In this document: positions 43,941 to 55,330 of the stretch, in pieces
Layout of the letters: each line of letters starts with the position of its first letter
Numbering within the stretch: the first letter of the stretch is position 1
Source: Aselliscus stoliczkanus
Taxonomy: Eukaryota > Chordata > Mammalia > Chiroptera > Hipposideridae
Assembly: GCA_033961575.1 (NCBI GenBank)
Contig: CM066732.1
Location: forward strand, 79,240,187-79,304,186
DNA: 64,000 bases
Direction of reading: 5' to 3'
Notes under the pieces: generated by a model
Databases searched by the model: none
The model's input: the letters and a program-made list of their open reading frames with translations, nothing else
Told to the model about the DNA's origin: nothing
Position numbers and translations under genes: made by a program

Positions 43941-45051
43941 CGACAATCTCCCAGCCCCGTGAGAGCTCCAACTTTTATTCAGTTCCCGGTAATTGTTCTT
44001 TTCCCAGATGTTCTTTCCTTGGTGTTTCTCCTCTGCCTAACTAAACCTTGTGAAATCCCATCCTGAGCACACGCACCTTATTATTTGGCCCCTAACTCAA
44101 GGGATCCTAATTCAGTTTCTGAGCTCCTTCTCTATTCAGCCCCCTTTTCTCTGAGATCCTACTCTGCAGCTTTCAGGAGCTTCCATTGCTTTGATTTCTA
44201 CCTCAGTTTGCTCTCTTTTCTCAGTTTCGCAAAACTGCTCTGTTTGAGCATCTGCCACTAATTACATGTATTCACCTTATTTGGTATCAGTTTTCTCAAA
44301 TGTAATATGTCTGTTGAGTTAGATTAGATAATCGTTAAAGTTCCTTATAGAAAATCAATGGTGGCCCGTAGAATGATCAGTTGTAAGAAGTTTTCACTAT
44401 AAATATTCAATGACTAAATTTTACATCTTGAGTCTAGAAATTCTGTCTTTGAAATTTTATACAGTAAACCAACACAGATGAGGGAGGATGCGTAGTTCTG
44501 AGTAATGAAATATTCTGGTTAATAACTTATTGTCAAACATGCCACACACAGTTTTAAAAACTCAGCGTCTTAAAAATTAATAACGTGTTCAAAACGCTGT
44601 ACTGAGAACAATTTTCCTTAGGTGACTCAGAAGGTGACTCATTATTGTAGTTCTTCATGTGAACCATTATGAACATCAATTATCATTGTCCTTGGGATTT
44701 ATAGAGGTAACAGTTGGTAGAAATTTCAAGTTGCTGGAATCTTGTACAAGCCACCTGTCACATTCCTTGTTTTCAATAGTTAAAGGTGCCACCAACCTTG
44801 AACAAAAGCTATTGGTGAAAGCCAACTTTTGCAGTCTTCATCTAAATTATCAATTACTACTTTCTGTTTATCAGTCTCAAAGGAAAAGACTGTTTCTTTA
44901 TTTCTTTATTTTATACTATACCATCAAATACTTAAAGACCATATGTGACTCTCCAACTGTCATATTCAGGAGGTACTATTACCACATGAAAAGCAAAAAA
45001 GAGTATCATTAAAAATTGCTTCTGGAAATAGAAGAAACATTAATCTTTCTT
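43941..45051. other. Unassigned DNA
   Basis: No gene or repeat recognised apart from the AP-1-like pair near 44630. The 117-codon plus frame 44659-45012 has no family features. Confidence 0.4.
44623..44641. promoter_or_regulatory. Paired AP-1 consensus sites
   Basis: Two perfect TGACTCA heptamers (44623-44629 and 44635-44641) lie 12 bp apart in otherwise non-repetitive sequence, as GGTGACTCAGAAGGTGACTC plus A. TGACTCA is the Fos/Jun consensus. Activity is inference. Confidence 0.4.
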
Positions 45052-45065
45052 GCTCTTTCTTTTTT

Positions 45066-45116
<51 letters not shown>

Positions 45117-45145
45117 ATCTTTCTTTCCTTCTTTCTTTCTTTTTT
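45052..45145. repeat. (CTTT)n microsatellite
   Basis: About 90 bp of tetranucleotide CTTT with a few substitutions. Confidence 0.95.
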
Positions 45146-45479
45146 TCTGTGTTTTTTTTAAACATTAGTTTTTCAAAGGAACATTTTCCCATTATAACTT
45201 CTTAGAGCTACCCTCCTTCAGTAGAATCTGAATATTGATGGTTTTAAAAAATTAAGCAAAGTTTCTTGGGAGGAGTTTATGCACAGAGGTCAGATGCTTT
45301 GATTCATTTTGTAGTTTTTGGAGCTGGGGAAACTTCTATCAAAATGTTTGTTGTGAATCTGAGGAAACTCACTGAATCAATGAGTTCTATTTCAGAATGT
45401 GGTGTGAATCACCGGCATGGATAGAAGCATTTCACTTTGGCATCTGAGTGATTTAGCAGAATGTCATCCATGTTCTGAC

Positions 45480-45830
45480 AGTGCAATTCATCTGTTGGTT
45501 TCTACTGTCTAATATCAACACAGTGGCCAGAATGACACTAATAAAACATAAGCCAGATTGTGCTGCTCCTCTGCCTCAAACAATCCAATTGCTCTGCCTT
45601 TCATCAGAGTGAAAGCCCAAGTCTACATTATGACCCGCCCCTTCTACCCTTCCCACCAGCTGCTCTCTGGCCCCTCATCAGGCCAGCTCTGACTGCTTTC
45701 TCTGGTCCCTCTGTTTGGACTGCCTTTACCCCATGTTGACATGTCTTGATTTTTACCAACTTCAGGTTTTTATTCTGTTGTTAACTTTTCAGAAAGCCCT
45801 TATCTGATCATCCTATTTAAAAGTGGATCT
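45480..45830 (+). mobile_element. L2 LINE, sense
   Basis: 'ccagattgtgctgctcctct', 'agtgaaagcccaagtctaca' and 'cagctctgactgctttctc' follow the L2 coding/3' region in sense. Confidence 0.65.
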
Positions 45831-45909
45831 TTTATTTAAAAAAAACAAAACTTTTTTTTAAATGAAAAGACTCTCCTTTTTTTTGTTTTTTTTTTTGTTT
45901 TACTTTTAA

Positions 45910-46077
45910 ATTTTATTGGGGTAACAGTGTGTTTTTCCAGGGCCCATCAGCTCCAAGTCAAGTAGTTGTTTCAATCTAGTTGTGGAGGGCGCAATTCAAC
46001 GGCCCATGTGGGGATTGAACCAGCAATCTTGGTGTTATGAGCATTGTGCTCTAACCAACTGAGCTAACGGGCCATCC
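45910..46077 (-). mobile_element. tRNA-Ile-like SINE (VES-type)
   Basis: 'cagtgtgtttttccagggcc', 'gtagttgtttcaatctagtt', reverse B box 'gggattgaaccagcaatc', ending 'actgagctaacgggccat'. It is the full-length reverse form. Confidence 0.9.
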
Positions 46078-46084
46078 CTCATTT

Positions 46085-46250
46085 AAAATTTTTAATGGAA
46101 AATTTTATTGAGATAAATGTAGATTCACATGCAATGGTACAAATAAAACAAAGAGGTCACATGTACCTTTTACTCAGATTCCCCCAGCAGTAATACCTGG
46201 CGAAACTAGTATAATCTCACAAGTGGATATTGACATTGATGCCATCTACT
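46085..46250 (-). mobile_element. L1M 3' UTR, antisense
   Basis: 'cacatgcaatggtacaaata', 'aggtcacatgtaccttttac' and 'cccccagcagtaatacctgg' identify antisense L1M. The VES-type SINE sits at its left edge. Confidence 0.65.
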
Positions 46251-46261
46251 GATCTTGTTTA

Positions 46262-46332
46262 GATTTTTCATTTTCATTTTCATTTTTTTTAATTTTAATT
46301 TTCATTTTTTAAAATTTTCATTTTCATTTCAT
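46262..46332. repeat. (TTTTCA)n-like tract
   Basis: Repeated TTCATTTTCATTTTCATT-type sequence with T-runs. The 64-codon frame over it is compositional. Confidence 0.8.
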
Positions 46333-48259
46333 GTTTTTTTCTATAGCACTTCTTATTATCCAATATGTTTTATATTTTATTTTGTTTATTGTCTTATTCC
46401 ACTTCTCTTGAATGTAAACTCCAGGAAGGTGGTAATTGTTTTTTCTTAAATTCTAGTATTTATTTCCTACACTCTAGTTATAAAAGTTCAGAGCAGATTG
46501 TCAGCATTAAGTAGGGAGACATATCAAGTTTCAGATATTTATTAATCAGTGTAAACCCCAGCACAACACACTAACATGATTTCGTGCATTTGGAGGGGAA
46601 ATACTTCCTGGTTAAGTGGGAAATTGTGTGGACAGCTTCAACTTTATAGGGAAACATTCCATTGAGAAGTCTGGACATTTTTCTTCTGTTTGCTGTAATC
46701 TACATTCACTGAGTAGAACTTGTCTTGATCACTGGCACCCAGTGGGTGCCAAGGTTCTGTCTGGGTTATTCTTTCTGTGTCAAAAGATACCCGGATTGAA
46801 TGATGCCAGGTGCAGTGTATGCAGAACTGCTCCAGTACCTTGGGCTCCAACAGATACAAAGAGGGTGTTTAGCTTGGATGTTTCCTGGCCTGACTGAGGA
46901 TTTGGCGGAGCATGACTGAGGCAGAGGGCTGGGGTCTGGAGGTCAAGAAAAACAAAACTTCAAGACCAGGGGCCATGTAGACGCTGCAGGAGGGTGCTAA
47001 TTTTTGTCCGTTTTGTTCATATTGCTTTCTCAGAACCTGGAACAGATTCTGGCAGAGTGAGCACGTATACATTTTTGTTGGGTTAATGGATAAATAGTGT
47101 GCTGTCTCACACTGGGCTCTGCGTCAGGGAGGGGATTCAGAGCAGCAAACACCTGTGCCTGTCTTGGATTCAATGCCTTGATGCTCTACATTTAAAGAGG
47201 AGTAAAGGAGCCCCTTGCCACTGAGAAATGCTCCTCAGGTTTGTGATAAGTCCTGTTGGCAGCAGCAATCATCTCTGAAGCGCTACAGAATGAAAGATTT
47301 GTAGTCCAGAAAGAGCCAGAAAAGTCTTTGCTTTTCTGCCCCAGAAGCTCCCTTTGTGTCAGCAGCCACAGAATGGCTAAGCTGGTAACAAATCTGGAAA
47401 TCCATTTTTCATTTTTATTAACCAGCATTCCAGCCTAGAGACACCAAACAAGTCAGATCCAAATGGTTAAGCTGATTCATCATGAGAAGTATGAGCCGTC
47501 AGGGCCACCCTTATTTTAAATTCCCAGGTCTTCCATTTGTTTGCTGGTATCCATCCAGGATCTGACAGTCAATTCTAGAGGATGTTGGTGAAAACGATAC
47601 TGATGAAACTACATTTTCCCCAAAGACATGTTTGGCTAAAAACAATGCAGATAACAATTCTTAACTTACTTCTCAGAATGTTAAGGATGGAAGTAGAAAA
47701 ATTGACCCTCTTAATAAAATTTGGTCCATAAGATAAAATTTGTTGGAAATGGACAATGAGAAACTTGAGGAAGATGGGTATGTACAACCTCTTTGGAGCA
47801 CAGTTTGTCTGTATTTTTTCAATTAATGCATGTGTTCTTTGCATCAGCTTTTACCTTTCCAGGAGTTTAGCAGGTATTATTTGCACATTTGCTGTGACAG
47901 AGATACTGACCTTAAGTTTCTTTGCTTGACAGCTCTAAATATGTCACTGACAGAAATAGTTTGCTAAGGAGAAGAAATGCTTATGTCAATTTTTTTCTTG
48001 TTTCACTGGCTTTGCAAAATTCTGTAATATGCCAGAAACTTTGTTTAGACAACTCTAATATTTCCTATACCCACAAAGGTTACAATCACAATTAATCAAA
48101 ATGACATTTCTTATGACATCTGAATTATTAAGGATGATGCTTGTTTTGCTTTATGTATAATAGCAAAACTGAAAATAAGTTTCTAAAACTTCCAAAATAT
48201 ATATGTGGAAACTGGAGAAGACAAAATTATTTATGCACTATGGTTATTTACATACTATA
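46333..48259. other. Unassigned DNA
   Basis: No repeat or gene recognised over nearly 2 kb. Paired frames on opposite strands (46616-47072, 47192-47844) lack family features. Confidence 0.4.
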
Positions 48260-48720
48260 TAAAATATGTATATATGAGGTTAAGGATATTTGTTGTAGCA
48301 TGTTTGTAATAACATAAGAATAAAAATATCTCATATAAACATCAATATGGGACTGGTGAAAAATTAGTGTTCATCTATACAATGGAAAATTATACAGCTG
48401 TGAATAAAAAATGAAGTGTTATTTGTGTTGATATGAAACAATTTCCAAGGTATATTGCTAAGTAAAAAGCAACTTGTAGGACAGTGTGTATGGCCTGATC
48501 CAGTTTAGGTTAAAAATATGATATATACACATATATGTATGTATGCAAATATATATGTGCTTGAAAATGCATAGAACATTTACAAATGATGTACAAAACA
48601 CATAATAATGTTTGTCTCTGGGAGAAGAGGGCAGCGATTTAATTTTTATTTTTATACATTTTTTTTATGTCATGTGTGTCTGGTTTTTGTTTTGTTTTGT
48701 TTTAGTTTAGAATAAAAAAA
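48260..48720 (+). mobile_element. L1M ORF2 end/3' UTR, sense
   Basis: 'aatggaaaattatacagctg', 'caaggtatattgctaagtaa' and 'gtttgtctctgggagaagag' are sense L1M phrases. The coding frame is destroyed. Confidence 0.65.
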
Positions 48721-48811
48721 AGATATAGCTTCATTTCAGTAAAGGATAGACAGAGAGGAAGAAGGCTGGAATTATTCTATCTGAACCTCAACATGTAGAA
48801 GTACAGGTTTT

Positions 48812-49325
48812 GTTTTGTTTTTAAGATTTTTATTGGTGAACTGGGGAGAGGAACAGTGTTGGGGAATTGGGGAAAGGGGTACATTGTGTTTTTCCAGGAC
48901 TCATCAGCTCCAAGTCAAGTTGTTGTCCTTCAATATCAGTTGTGGAGGGCGCAAGTTCAGTTTTAAGGCCAGTTGCCCTTTCAATCTAGTTGCAAGGGGG
49001 CGGAGTGCATAGTCCACCATCCCATGCAGGACTTGAACCAGCAACCTTGTTGCACACTGAGCTATCTTGCTACCCAATGGCAGCTCACGGCTGCTCAGCT
49101 CAAGATACCGTGTTCGAGTTTAGTTGTGGGGGCGAGGGGTGGCAGCTGCAGCTAACCATCCCATACAGGTGTTGAACCAGCAACATTACTGCTAAGAGCA
49201 TCCGCTCTCACCAGGTTAGCAGCAGCTAAGCTCAGGTGCAGCTCACTGGCCCATTTGGAAGTTGAACTGGTGACCCTGTTGCTCAGAGCTTGTGTTCTTA
49301 ACCAACTGAGCCACTCAGCTGGCCC
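48812..49325 (-). mobile_element. Composite multi-module tRNA SINE
   Basis: A T+ tail in reverse is followed by a VES-like block ('tttttccaggactcatcagc'). Tandem tRNA-like modules follow ('gcaggacttgaaccagcaac', 'acaggtgttgaaccagcaac', 'ggaagttgaactggtgaccc'), ending 'cactcagctggccc'. Flanks AGAAGTACAGGTTTTG and AGGAGTATAAGTTTTT are the probable target duplication. Confidence 0.8.
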
Positions 49326-49742
49326 AGGAGTATAAGTTTTTATGGGCATGATGCTATGACATGAGACATAGGACAGGACTCTTTACACGATATAATTCTG
49401 ACGTTTTAGTTACAAATGATCCAGTTGAAAAAGGAGGAAAAGAGGAAGGTATCATTTCTATAGAGTTCTCCAACAACTCAGGTTTTAAAAGGATATGAAC
49501 AAAAGATGAAACAAAGGGTATAAGCCAAGAGAAATTGATAGAGAGAGGCACACAGCTACATAAATGGTGTCAGGAAGAGTTCCACCCCACCGTGAGTCAA
49601 GTGTAAGGATATTTGTAAAAGTATAAGGATAATAAATAGTTACCATTAACTGAGCACATGCGTCAAACTTTTCATGGATTGTCGCATTGGATCTTTATGA
49701 CAACACCATAAATTATTATCACAATTATAATTCAATATCAGT
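49326..49742. other. Unassigned DNA
   Basis: No gene or repeat recognised. Confidence 0.4.
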
Positions 49743-50169
49743 TTTTTTTTTTAAAGATTTTATTGGGGAATTGGGGGAGGGGAACAGCATTAGGGAATCG
49801 GGGAACAGGAACAGACAAGTTGTCTAGTTCTGGAGGACATCGCTTTACTGGCCCATGTTGGTATTATCATTGTGCTCTTCCTGGCTGAGGCAGCTCTGTT
49901 GCTGGCCTCTGGACGGCTGCTCATGGTGGCTCTTGGCAGCTGCTGGCCTCTCATGGTAGCCTATGGCAGCCCACTGCAGCAGGCATTGCAGCTAGGCCAT
50001 CGTCTGTGACTCACTGGCATCCCATCTCCAGGTGGAGCTGTTGTTCACCATCTTAGCTGTAGAGAGCGCAGTGTCACTGGCCCTCATATGTGGGATCCAA
50101 CCAGGGCCCTGCTGCTCAGAGCCAGCGTCCCAAGCCAGCTCTTAACCAATGCACCACTCGGCCTGTCCC
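49743..50169 (-). mobile_element. Full-length T+ tRNA SINE
   Basis: AAAGATTTTATTGGGGAATT to 'cactcggcctgtccc'. CAATATCAGTTTTTT and CAATGTTCAGTTTTT flank it. Confidence 0.88.
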
Positions 50170-50439
50170 AATGTTCAGTTTTTAATATTATCACAATTAT
50201 TATCATCTCGTTTTACTGACAAGAAAGTGAAATACATGCATTGTCCATGATAATGCAATCAGAAAGAAGAAGACTGGCCATGCTCTTAATTATTACATTA
50301 TGCTTCCTCTAGTAGGCAAGAATATGCCAACAGATAGATACATTAGTGTGGTTTGTGAAAATCAGTAAGTAGAAAACGCTGAAAATTATTTCACTCCTTG
50401 AGCAAATTCAGCTTGACCATGGTGTTTCTAAAAGTCATA

Positions 50440-50712
50440 CCCTCTCTTGTCCATCTGGTCAACTTCAGTTCCTTTCTTAAGAGTCAGCGGAGTTGTCACC
50501 ATCTTTGTGAAGCTTTCCTTCCCATGTTCCCAGCACAGAGCTCTGTAAGACACCTCTCTTCTTGCTTTTATCCAAACGTTCACAACTCTTTTTCAGAATA
50601 AACTGTCAGTTCTGTAGGGGCTGGAACTTCGTCTTACTCATCATTCTAGCTCCACCACCTACCATGTAGTAATGTTTTAAAAAGAGTTTCATGAGTGCTG
50701 GTTGAATGCATT
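50440..50712 (+). mobile_element. L2 LINE 3' end
   Basis: 'ctgtaggggctggaacttcg' and 'gagtgctggttgaatgcatt' fit the sense L2 terminus with an upstream L2 body. Confidence 0.55.
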
Positions 50713-50832
50713 ATAGAGTGAACAATAAGAATCTAATCCCTCTGTTGTACTTTGTCCAACAATTTAAATACCGAAGAATATTCCAGTTCTTAGTTTATGG
50801 AAGGCATGTGCGCTTACGCGCGAACACACGTG

Positions 50833-50835
<3 letters not shown>

Positions 50836-50875
<40 letters not shown>
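50836..50875. repeat. (CA)n microsatellite
   Basis: Forty bases of uninterrupted CA. Confidence 0.95.
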
Positions 50876-50878
<3 letters not shown>

Positions 50879-51114
50879 TGCTGCAAGGGAGAGTTGGAAA
50901 GAGATTATTTGACCTAAACATCCTCCTCTATAGAGAGGTGGGTGAAGAGTGAGGGAAGCTGGGAATGGGCAGGTGAGCATCTTATGGGATGTGATACACC
51001 CTCTCCATAAAGGTTCACACTAGCACCTAAAACAAATGCAGTCTTTCTAGGATACAGAGCACCCTTTTTAGAGCACATTATTTTATACATATGGAATTAT
51101 ATTCATTTAAAAAT

Positions 51115-51288
51115 TTTTGTTGTTGTTGGGGAACAGTGTGTTTTTCCAGGACCCATCAGCAATAACTCAAGTAGTTGTTTCACTCTAGTTGTGGAGGGAG
51201 CAGCTCAGCAGCCCATGTGGGGCTTGAACCGGCAACCTTGGTGTTGTGAGCATTGCACTCTAACTAACTGAGCTAAATGGCTGTCCCC
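51115..51288 (-). mobile_element. tRNA-Ile-like SINE (VES-type)
   Basis: 'cagtgtgtttttccaggacc' through 'gggcttgaaccggcaacc' to 'actgagctaaatggctgtcc'. TATATTCATTTA and TATATGCATTTT flank it. Confidence 0.9.
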
Positions 51289-51303
51289 TATATGCATTTT
51301 TTT

Positions 51304-51399
51304 TTGAGGGCAGTGTTACTGGCCCCCATATGTGGGACCCGAACTGGGGCCGCTGACTTCCCAAGCCAGTGCTTAACCACTGCGCCACTCAGCCGGCCC
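51304..51399 (-). mobile_element. Short tRNA SINE
   Basis: GAGGGCAGTGTTACTGGCCC to CACTCAGCCGGCCC. ATATGCATTTTTT at 51290-51302 and 51401-51413 is its target duplication; the target was the flank of the preceding SINE. Confidence 0.92.
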
Positions 51400-51413
51400 A
51401 ATATGCATTTTTT

Positions 51414-53215
51414 TAAAAGTGGTGATTCACTTCCCACAGTCTCTATACTTTTGTTAGAGCTGAAAAGCATGTTTATGCATTTTACTGCTCACAGAGCCAA
51501 CCAGTTTGGAATAGTTTAATCTGTAGAAAGTAATAAGAGATGCAAGGAAAAGGATTGCCAGGATCTGTGTATTAACAGGAAGGAAATTCTGGACATGCAG
51601 TGACTTCCTAGCTTAACTCTAGTGTTGTTGTTGTTGTTGTTGTTTTACTCCTTTATTTACTTTTCATTTGGATTTCTAAATGTCATCATGTTCAGATATC
51701 TATTCTTATACTAAGAAATATACTTACTCCATATCCACCTTTCCAGATTTCTTTCCTAGTCAGCATCCCTTGTTTCTCTAACATGCATTTGAATTTGTAC
51801 TCTACTACTGTACTAACAACTCTCAGTCCTTGCCACAGTAGCTTTTCACTTCTTAAACAAAAATTGCTGATTTTATTAAAAACTTGCAAGGCTAAGCTAC
51901 AAATGGGTTAACTAGCCTTTGACATTGGAGGTATCAAAACCTCTCATTAGAGACCAGTGTTAGAGGTTTCCTAGGGGCATCTATTCTTTGGATACTGCCT
52001 TATTCATATAGAACTATAATAGGATTTGGGATCTTTAGAGGCAGGTAGTAAGTTGGAGGGAGGCGACACCTCTAAGGTGTAAACTCAAGCCACATACCTG
52101 AACACGTGACCAGTGGTACAATACATGTTAATATACCAGAGTCATCAGAGATAGTCCAGTAGTACTCTGACTCTGTGGACATTCTCTTCCCAACATGGCT
52201 GGATAAATAAGTACTCCAGGTTTCAGGCAGCAGTAAACACTTTCTAAAAGGCATCTACCGGTGGGCTTAATTTCAAGCCTTGTGAAGACTGAAGAATGAT
52301 TAATTAAAAGGATGGGATTTTGAGCACATAGGGAAGCTGCATGATTCTAAGAACATTTGATATAAGATAAGTCTAATTCCTTTTTTTTGACAGGGATGCT
52401 AACCTGGCAGCTAAGAAGAGTGGCATTTATATACGGCATCTGGATTCATCAAATTGTTTATTTCCTGTGATATTCTCTGAAATAACCTGGAAAGAAATAG
52501 GCAAGATAAAAGAAAGTATAATGATTCAAAATTATGGGACAACTTTACCCCAAAATTCTTATTAATGGATCAGTTTTAGTTTCAGGGGAGTCCTTTAATG
52601 CCACGTTACAGGATTGAATACCTGTTCTGGTCAATATTTTCTAAAATGTAGTTCAGATATCGGCTGCCCATCATTCTTCCATTCCATCACGCTTGCACGG
52701 TGACGTATTACCTCTCAAAATTTCAGTAAAGAATCTACTCACATCAGAGAGTGAGCAATGTAGATTTTACTGAAGATTTCCTAAATCAGGGGAGTGTACA
52801 CTCCAAGGTTAACATTTTACTCCTTCCATCAGGCTTTTCTGAGTTTTACTGTCTCGTTGCTGCTATGACACCACTGAGAGTGCCTTCTCTTCATATTTTT
52901 CTGATTCTTGGCCTGGCATTTCTAGCTCTTTGTTTCTCACCTCTCCTCAATTTTCCCCAGATACTTCGAATTCCTTTATAAAGCAGAACAATCCAACTTG
53001 AACCTACTTCCAGTTCCTACCTCCAACTTTATACATGCAAATCCATCCAGGCACTTGTCAAAATAAGGAACTCTCCAGAGTAACAGGATTCACCCTCTTT
53101 GGAAAGCAAGCAAGGTTATAAAGACAAAGATTTCTATCATAGCATTCACATAGATGAAACAAATTAGAACATGAAAGAACAAGAGAGTTGCAAGGGGTCT
53201 CAAAATCATGTTGTC
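51414..53215. other. Unassigned DNA
   Basis: No gene or repeat family recognised. A (GTT)n lies at 51624-51644. Confidence 0.4.
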
Positions 53216-53216
53216 T

Positions 53217-53620
53217 GGTTATCTATTGCTGTCTAACAAGCATCCTAACATATAGTGGCTTAAAACAATAATTTATCATTTTCTTGATGGTTCTGAGAGT
53301 GGTCTGTGCTCACCTGGGCCATTTTCTCTCAGGGATCTCCCATGCGGTTGTGTCAGATAGTGGCTGGAAGTGGAGTCACCCCAAGGCTTGATGTGGCTTG
53401 ATAGTCACTCAGTGCTGGTACCTTAGTATGCCTCTTTATTGAAGAGTAGCCTGGACTTTTTACATGATGGCTCAGGGCTTTGAGAGGAATGTACCAAAAG
53501 AGCACATGTTCTAAGGCAGAAGCTGCAAGGCTTTTTATAACCGATCCATGGATGCCCTGGGACTTCATTTTCACTAGATCCTATTGGTCAAGGCAAGTCA
53601 TTAAAACCAGCCCAGACTCA
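53217..53620 (-). mobile_element. Ancient MaLR/ERVL-type LTR, antisense
   Basis: 'ggttatctattgctgtctaa', 'agtggcttaaaacaataatt', 'tctcagggatctcccatgcg' and 'ctattggtcaaggcaagtca' follow a common mammalian dispersed repeat in reverse; an MLT1-type LTR is my best guess. Confidence 0.6.
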
Positions 53621-53639
53621 AATGGAAGGGAATTAGACT

Positions 53640-54180
53640 CCAACTTTTGATTTGAGGAACAGCATGTGTACACAGGGAAAGAGCTGATGGTGCCACTAAA
53701 TGTGACTTTCTTCCATTGTCGGCCCTCTTGCCACAGCTCACATCCTTCCTACATGCAAAACTATATTCAATCTCTCCCAAGATCCTCAAAGCCTCTTTGT
53801 ATTTCAGCAGCAGGTCCAATTCCAGGCTCTTGTCATCAAATCAGGTAGAGGTACAATTCTTTGGGTACCACACCTTGAGTATGGTTTCTGGTAAAATGAA
53901 GACCTAAAACCTAAAGAAACGAATGTTTCTGCCTTCTGCACACCCAAGATACTATGGTGACACAAGGATAGGATAACTGCAGTGAACATTCCTGTACAAA
54001 GTGGGGGACGGGAGGGGGAAAAGGCAGCTTGGCGCATAGTAGTCCCTAGTCTAATTCTGAAATCCAGCTGGAGCACCTGTCACCTGTTCCTTGAAATGTG
54101 TCCAGTTCTGCTCCCTGGCTACGATTCACCATGGTTCTTGGCTTTGAACTCTGAATCATCCTTCCTTTTCTATGAGCAAT
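53640..54180. mobile_element. Ancient LTR-related repeat
   Basis: 'gccacagctcacatccttcc', 'tacatgcaaaactatattca' and 'cccaagatcctcaaagcctc' occur in an old mammalian repeat. Its position beside the 53217 LTR suggests internal sequence of the same element. Overlapping frames on both strands are not genes. Confidence 0.4.
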
Positions 54181-54259
54181 GTCTTGTCTTTTTCTCAGCC
54201 TGCATGCTCGTAGAAGTTTGGGGATCCAAAGACTTTTTTTTTGCATTTGTATGTAGTAT

Positions 54260-55330
54260 ACATGGAATTACATGACATACAGTCTCTTGTGATTTTCCTT
54301 TACTGTTTACCACCAAGTGTATGAGTATTCTCAATGCTCTATATCTTCATCAGTCCTTTACATGGTAAACTTTAAACATATTGCCAATCTAAGGATACAA
54401 AATAATATTTCATTGTGGTTTTGTTTTGCGTTTCTCTGATTACCATAAATAGTAATGAATTTGTGTACCTTTTTTATGTTTCTGGGTCATTCATATTTCT
54501 TATTCTGTGAAATGAAATGACTATTTATGTCTTTTGTTTATTTTCCTTTATCGAATTGATTCCAATAGATTTATAGAAGTTCTTTATAGGTACTGGGTTT
54601 TAATCCTTTTTAGGTGAAATGTGCTAAAAATGTCCTTTCCCATTTTGTGACTTATGTTTTCACTTTCTTTAACATGCTGTTTAAATAGAAGTTACTAATT
54701 TTAATGTATTCAAATTTATCAGTTTCTTTTATGGTTGTGATTCTTATTTCTTTTCAAATAAATTATTCTTTACCCTGAGATCATAAATATATTCTGTATT
54801 TTCTTTGAAAAGTTCTATAGTTTTGATTTTCATATTGAAGTCATTAATCTATAAGTATGGTGTAAGTTAAAGACCAACTTCCATTTTTTAAATATGAATT
54901 ACCTATTCTATTCGCCTCGTTTATTACATGTCATTTCAACACTATGTGCAATGTCATTTCTGCCTTAAAGCAGATTTCTATGTAATTATGAGTCTCTTTC
55001 TGAGTTCTCCATTCTGTTAGCTATCTGTGACCAATACTCCATTAGTCTCTCTTATCATTACCATATTGCTTTAATTACTCTTGGATTGTCGGAAAAGTCA
55101 TGACTCATTTTTTGCAACGAAAAACATAGAAAAAATACGTCATGACTTTTCTGAAAACCCAATATGTCTTGAAAATAAATCCTGACACCTGCTATGGCAA
55201 GTCTTCCAGCCTGGCCCTTCTGGGACTGCCCACTGAATCTTAACCCTTTGTGCTTTCATACAAATTTTAGAATCAGCCTGTCAGGTTCCAGAAAAATGAA
55301 ACAAACAAAACAAACACTCCCTCATTCCTA
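54260..55330 (-). mobile_element. L1M LINE, antisense
   Basis: 'tgtggttttgttttgcgttt' (54415), 'ttctttataggtactgggtt' (54580) and 'gaatcagcctgtcaggttcc' (55271) are antisense L1 landmarks in the right order. A palindromic MITE interrupts it at 55081. Confidence 0.75.
55081..55162. mobile_element. Palindromic mariner MITE, 82 bp
   Basis: The left arm TTGGATTGTCGGAAAAGTCA and the right arm, read backwards, TTGGGTTTTCAGAAAAGTCA pair over about 35 bp around a short centre. The structure and size resemble MADE1-type mariner MITEs. A TA follows the right end; the left TA is not intact. L1 sequence continues on both sides. Confidence 0.82.

Noticed and set aside
45052..45145. CRISPR-like direct repeats
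   Set aside because: Simple CTTT tandem repeat with no spacers; eukaryotic context.
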